From the NCBI GenBank assembly GCA_017303615.1, contig JAFLCK010000014.1, positions 65,986-129,985 on the forward strand: 64,000 bases of DNA. The letters run 5' to 3'. Position numbers and translations under genes: made by a program. Below are positions 60,436 through 64,000 of the stretch, piece after piece. Each line of letters begins with the position of its first letter. Positions within the stretch are counted from its first letter, which is position 1. This stretch comes from Obscuribacter phosphatis_A (GTDB lineage: Bacteria > Cyanobacteriota > Vampirovibrionia > Obscuribacterales > Obscuribacteraceae). The notes under the pieces were generated by a model that saw only the letters and a list, made by a program, of their open reading frames with translations, searched no databases and was not told where the DNA came from.

Positions 60436-61398
60436 TCATTTATAGTTGTCTAGAGCCTTTGTCAGGGTGCTCTGCATCTGTTTTCGTAAGTCAGCAGGTG
60501 CCAGCACCTCGGCTTCTGCGCCATAGCTTAAGACCCAGCGGGCTACTTCGTCAAGGCTGGGGCTTTGCATAGACAATGTGCATGAGCCGTCGGGGTGTTC
60601 TTCCATAGATTGTGTATGGTGCCAGACTCTTTCTCTGATATAGTTTGCTGCTCGCGGCGCAAATTTGATTTTTACAAGTTGTTCTGCCGATCTATGTTCA
60701 ATCATGAAAGCGCCGGCAAGCCAGCTATCGATCTCTTGGTCTGAAATTGGTTCAAAGCGAGCATCAAGCAGATGATAGTGTTGAATGCGGTGCAGGGCAA
60801 ATTTGCGCAGATCTTTGCGCAGAGTGCAGTAACCAATCACATACCAGAGACCTTGATGTTCAACCAGGCGGTGCGGGTAAATTGTTCTTTCAGTCACTTC
60901 ATCAGTGCTGGGTGCATAATACTTAAGTTCGGTGGGCAAGTTCTTTTCGCAAGCGCGGTTTATGTCGAGAAAGGTTTTGCGATTTACCGGTGTGAGCGGA
61001 TTAGGCTTAAACCTAATCATTGAGCGCAACTCTTCCATGTTTACTTCAACCTTGCCTGGCAAGCGTTGATAGATTTTTTCAAGGGCGCTCTTCAAGATTG
61101 GTTCGAATGAAGTACCGGTATAGGCTGAGAGCATGTCTTTTCCGATCGTCAGGGCAAAGACTTCGGCATTAGTAAGTTCGAACGGAGGCAGAGATTTGTC
61201 TGGGCTTTTGTTGTAATAGCCAGCTCTGCTGTGATCGAAAACTATGTCTTGACCCATACGGTCGCGCAGAAAGCGAATGTCATCATAGAGGGTTCGTTGC
61301 TGTACTTCGAACATATCGCAAAGCTTTTGCACGCTTGGATAGGTCCCTCTGCGTATTTCAGCATCTATGCCGTAGACTCGTTCGAGGCGAGTGCTCAA
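60436..61398 (-). CDS. WYL-domain transcriptional regulator (YafY-like)
   Basis: 320 residues. An N-terminal helix-turn-helix (about 8-60: RVYGIDAEIRRGTYPSVQKLCDMFEVQQRTLYDDIRFLRD), a WYL ligand-binding domain (about 135-220, with the YPHRLVEHQGLWYVIGYC segment containing the W-Y pattern) and a C-terminal WCX region. WYL regulators respond to small ligands, often nucleotides, and in some cyanobacteria control CRISPR loci. Start TTG 61398 with GGAG 9 nt upstream. It is co-oriented with the ferritin-like gene 7 bp later, a probable operon, and lies about 1 kb from the CRISPR array. Confidence 0.93.
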   Translation of the reverse strand: MSTRLERVYGIDAEIRRGTYPSVQKLCDMFEVQQRTLYDDIRFLRDRMGQDIVFDHSRAGYYNKSPDKSLPPFELTNAEVFALTIGKDMLSAYTGTSFEPILKSALEKIYQRLPGKVEVNMEELRSMIRFKPNPLTPVNRKTFLDINRACEKNLPTELKYYAPSTDEVTERTIYPHRLVEHQGLWYVIGYCTLRKDLRKFALHRIQHYHLLDARFEPISDQEIDSWLAGAFMIEHRSAEQLVKIKFAPRAANYIRERVWHHTQSMEEHPDGSCTLSMQSPSLDEVARWVLSYGAEAEVLAPADLRKQMQSTLTKALDNYK

Positions 61399-61784
61399 GT
61401 TTTGGGTCTCCGTATTGGTATGTCGTTGAACTATGTTAGGGATAGTGGAGGTGGTGAAGTTGGCGGTGGTTGGGGAAACTCAGGGCGAAAGCTAAATATA
61501 AGAATGAAACAGAGGCTCATTTTTAGCTAGATGTTTCATCAGGCAGCTATTCTAATCTCTTTGGCTGCAATATTTATGCAGTGGTTGTTTATTATTGGCT
61601 CGCAAAAGAATAATTCTAATCTTGTGCGGATGGGTTTGGAGTTTTGAAAATGGTTCCTATATGAACCTTGATTGTTAAATTCTCTAGCAGCGGCATAGTT
61701 GGTAGATTGTACAAGAAGAGTCTCTTGAGTCAGAAGAACTTGTAAATAGGCTGGCACCTATTAGTAGGCTTCTCGTTTAGCTAT
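61399..61784. other. Gene-free stretch between WYL regulator and ribbon-helix-helix gene
   Basis: About 390 bp with no convincing gene. The only frames are short and lack ribosome-binding sites and codon bias. It must contain the promoter of the WYL gene at its left end. No tRNA, terminator or repeat recognised. Confidence 0.5.
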
Positions 61785-62021
61785 CTAACTTTCCTTCTGG
61801 TTCTTCAGAAACTGTTCCAGTCTTTCAGAAATTCGCTTTGCTATATTCTCGATTTGGTCGTTCGTAATGACTGCTGCATTCTGAACTGACGCTCGATGAT
61901 AGGCTGAGATGGCTTCATTAATCCAGCTACTGCGTCTTCGCGATTCTATATGTTCGAGCATCGTCTGAACTTCTTCGGTTGGATAGAATTCAACCCTAGT
62001 GGTTCTTGTTTTTTCTGGCAC
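61785..62021 (-). CDS. Small ribbon-helix-helix DNA-binding protein
   Basis: 78 residues. The start of the protein (TRTTRVEFYPTEEVQTMLEHIES) is a beta-strand-turn-helix and the next helix (SSWINEAISAYHRASV) completes a CopG/MetJ/Arc-type fold. The C-terminal half is a helix (IENIAKRISERLEQFLKN) that could mediate oligomerisation. GTG start at 62021 with AAGGAG 6 nt upstream. Standing next to the CRISPR array it could be a plasmid- or toxin-antitoxin-like regulator, but no toxin partner is seen. Confidence 0.75.
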   Translation of the reverse strand: MPEKTRTTRVEFYPTEEVQTMLEHIESRRRSSWINEAISAYHRASVQNAAVITNDQIENIAKRISERLEQFLKNQKES

Positions 62022-62419
62022 TGTATTCTCCTTAAGAGCTGATAGTTACTATCCGTTGTGTTTTTCATTTAAAGTTGTATCAACTTGTAGTGTCTAAAGG
62101 GGGGATTTTAACGCTTGACTGTTTATTGTTTTTTGAGCTGTGTCTGGGAGAGTTTTTTCTAAAATAATCAGACAAGAAACAGTATCGAACTGTATCCAAC
62201 TTTCGGTTAACGTTATTGACAGTGATTGATCTTAAGCTGATTATCATTTTGTCTTCTATCTGCTCAGTGTATTGAGGTTTCTTTATTGTATCCTTAATGG
62301 GCAATCTGCTCTGGCTCGATGTGGCGATCCAAGGACGGTTTTCTAGCAGTAATTCGCGCACTCTTGCATAAGCAAGTGGACCGCGGTCGACTGAAGATTT
62401 ATTGCTTTCAACTCTTAAT
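62022..62419. other. A/T-rich stretch before the CRISPR array
   Basis: About 400 bp without a supported gene. Richer in A/T than the surroundings. It adjoins the decayed end of the array, so it is not expected to be the CRISPR leader. Confidence 0.5.
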
Positions 62420-62456
62420 GTTTAGAGTCGAGCTCACCATCAGGAGCGAGTGGAGC
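62420..62456 (-). repeat. Degenerate terminal CRISPR repeat
   Basis: A 37-bp segment matching 26 of 37 positions of the array repeat, with both hairpin arms altered but AGGAGCGAG preserved. A 36-nt spacer (62457-62492) separates it from the first intact repeat. Typical of the leader-distal end of an array. Confidence 0.85.
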
Positions 62457-62492
62457 GTAAGGGCTTGTGCTTTAGCCGACGCCGGGAGGTAT

Positions 62493-64000
62493 GTTTCAAT
62501 TCACGCTCGCCTTTAGGAGCGAGCGGATCACAACTAATCTCCTGTTATCTGCGAACATTTCCGGTTTCAATTCACGCTCGCCTTTAGGAGCGAGCGGATC
62601 TCGGCATCTGCGCATTCATGATCGCATCAGTTAGGTTTCAATTCACGCTCGCCTTTAGGAGCGAGCGGATCCAGCAAGTGAAAGTGTTATCGAAAATAGC
62701 AGCGATGTTTCAATTCACGCTCGCCTTTAGGAGCGAGCGGATCGCGTACAGCCCATTACCGCCCAGGCGATTAGCGTGTTTCAATTCACGCTCGCCTTTA
62801 GGAGCGAGCGGATCTCGCAAGCAGGGTACAGGTCTTTAGTGCCGACGGGGTTTCAATTCACGCTCGCCTTTAGGAGCGAGCGGATCATATGTCCAGTCTG
62901 GGCTATCATTGATTATCCCTGTTTCAATTCACGCTCGCCTTTAGGAGCGAGCGGATCTGTTAGTCCTCTGTGACGGTAAAGGCAGATGCGTTGTTTCAAT
63001 TCACGCTCGCCTTTAGGAGCGAGCGGATCTCTAGATAGTAATAAATTGGCATTATCTGAACGGGTTTCAATTCACGCTCGCCTTTAGGAGCGAGCGGATC
63101 ATGAGTCTCCAGCTTATTCATACGGATTCAAGTGGTTTCAATTCACGCTCGCCTTTAGGAGCGAGCGGATCGATAGTAACGGCTATTATTGTGGGTGGTC
63201 ATCTAGTTTCAATTCACGCTCGCCTTTAGGAGCGAGCGGATCTCTTCCGCGCTGCCTTTCTTACCGTGATTAAGGAAGTTTCAATTCACGCTCGCCTTTA
63301 GGAGCGAGCGGATCGCGAAGCCATGCGACCTCGTTTGAACCGCAACGCGTTTCAATTCACGCTCGCCTTTAGGAGCGAGCGGATCCTTTATCAGCGATGA
63401 TGATTATTGCGATAATTTTGTTTCAATTCACGCTCGCCTTTAGGAGCGAGCGGATCGACTATAGAAGGGTAAGCAATGTGGGGGTAGAGAAAGTTTCAAT
63501 TCACGCTCGCCTTTAGGAGCGAGCGGATCCGTCGTCGTTGTCAAAATCCCTGTTATCAAAAGGGTTTCAATTCACGCTCGCCTTTAGGAGCGAGCGGATC
63601 TTGAGATTAAGCCAGCGGGCGGATGCTGAACAAGGTTTCAATTCACGCTCGCCTTTAGGAGCGAGCGGATCTTTAGTGATGTACCCAAGCGAAATACAGC
63701 AAGCAGCGTTTCAATTCACGCTCGCCTTTAGGAGCGAGCGGATCACATGCGCAAGATTTTTGGAGGCGCTTAAAGAAGTTTCAATTCACGCTCGCCTTTA
63801 GGAGCGAGCGGATCCATTTCTAATTACTTTGTCTACCATCACTCACCCTCGTTTCAATTCACGCTCGCCTTTAGGAGCGAGCGGATCCATTTCTAATTAC
63901 TTTGTCTACCATCACTCACCCTCGTTTCAATTCACGCTCGCCTTTAGGAGCGAGCGGATCTCGGCGCCTCCGCCTTTGCTGCCTCCCCAACCGGTTTCAA
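62493..64000 (-). CRISPR. CRISPR array, 37-bp repeat, truncated by window end
   Basis: 21 identical 37-bp repeats plus the first 7 bases of another at 63994. Starts: 62493, 62564, 62635, 62707, 62778, 62850, 62921, 62993, 63064, 63135, 63206, 63278, 63349, 63420, 63493, 63564, 63635, 63708, 63778, 63851 and 63924. Plus-strand repeats begin GTTTCAATTCACGCTCG and end AGGAGCGAGCGGATC, with a 7-bp palindromic stem CGCTCGC / GCGAGCG. Spacers are 33-36 nt. Read on the minus strand the repeat ends in GTGAATTGAAAC, the classic crRNA 5'-handle, and the decayed repeat lies at the low-coordinate end; both indicate minus-strand transcription with the leader beyond 64000. The handle resembles those of types I-B, I-C, I-D and III; no cas gene is in the window to decide. 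Confidence 0.98.
63815..63923. repeat. Duplicated CRISPR spacer
   Basis: The 36-nt spacers at 63815-63850 and 63888-63923 are identical (both begin CATTTCTAATTACTTTGTC). A repeat-spacer unit has been duplicated in tandem. Confidence 0.97.

Noticed and set aside
61539..61757. 72-codon minus-strand frame between WYL and ribbon-helix-helix genes
   Set aside because: No supporting start signal or similarity; composition looks non-coding.
62080..62361. 93-codon minus-strand frame before the CRISPR array
   Set aside because: No ribosome-binding site and no codon or domain signal; lies in the A/T-rich spacer region.
62493..63801. Open frames across the array encoding repeated FQFTLAFRSER-type peptides
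   Set aside because: They are produced by the CRISPR repeats, which are open in some frames; no ribosome-binding sites, and peptides repeat with every unit.

Overview
The window is chromosomal DNA of a bacterium that most resembles a non-photosynthetic member of the Cyanobacteria/Melainabacteria lineage (Vampirovibrionia, Obscuribacter-like). This is an inference. It rests on a short Sm-like protein with the cyanobacterial rather than the proteobacterial Hfq pattern (11757-11978), a CobT-like protein of the UPF0284 type known mainly from cyanobacteria (46319-47524), a complete mreBCD-mrdA-rodZ set, GTP-dependent PEP carboxykinase, acyl-CoA metabolism genes, and no photosynthesis gene. GTG and TTG starts are common, and many genes overlap or abut.

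Layout. 0-9.4 kb: end of a diguanylate cyclase, groES-groEL with two tandem terminators, a secreted protein, pckG, a small exported protein, a TetR regulator, and the minus-strand pair biotin carboxylase/BCCP fusion plus ispF. 9.6-17.3 kb: hydroxyacyl-CoA dehydrogenase, a GT2 glycosyltransferase coupled to the Hfq-like gene, then mreB-mreC-mreD-mrdA (rod-shape elongasome) and a coiled-coil protein. 17.3-30.9 kb: leucine-rich-repeat protein, NlpC/P60-like protein, membrane protein, a degenerate chemoreceptor, metG, coaBC, a YtxH/DUF948/YtxH cluster, a pseudouridine synthase, rodZ, rimO, and a regulator made of two fused MarR domains. 31-35.8 kb: an RND efflux pump and its adaptor, divergent from that regulator. 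35.8-43 kb: secreted protein, two J-domain proteins, nrdR, rplS, rbgA, rnhB, acyl-CoA dehydrogenase. 43-50.4 kb: an REC-GAF-GGDEF protein, a stretch that reads as more A/T-rich with a transposase-derived zinc-ribbon protein, the CobT-like gene and a membrane protein, then DAHP synthase. 50.4-61.4 kb: an unknown protein, a membrane protein, a permease-hydantoinase pair, a DUF309 protein, a second REC-GGDEF protein, tRNA-Pro(CGG), ruvA, a membrane protein, and a WYL regulator paired with a ferritin-like protein. 61.8-64 kb: a small ribbon-helix-helix protein and a CRISPR array with 21 complete 37-bp repeats that runs off the window; no cas gene is inside.

Themes. Cell-shape genes form a near-complete elongasome set (mreBCD, mrdA, rodZ). 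Three GGDEF-type proteins are present, but only the first keeps a canonical GGEEF site. Short degenerate tandem repeats of different unit lengths recur at or just past gene 3' ends. The most unusual items are the transposase-derived protein whose DDE core appears to be replaced by an acidic linker and a DprA-like winged helix, with a perfect GATATC-centred palindrome upstream that recurs elsewhere; the single-chain double-MarR regulator beside an RND pump; two promoters whose -10 boxes lie 6-8 nt before the start codon (probable leaderless mRNAs); and the CRISPR array with a decayed terminal repeat and a duplicated spacer.
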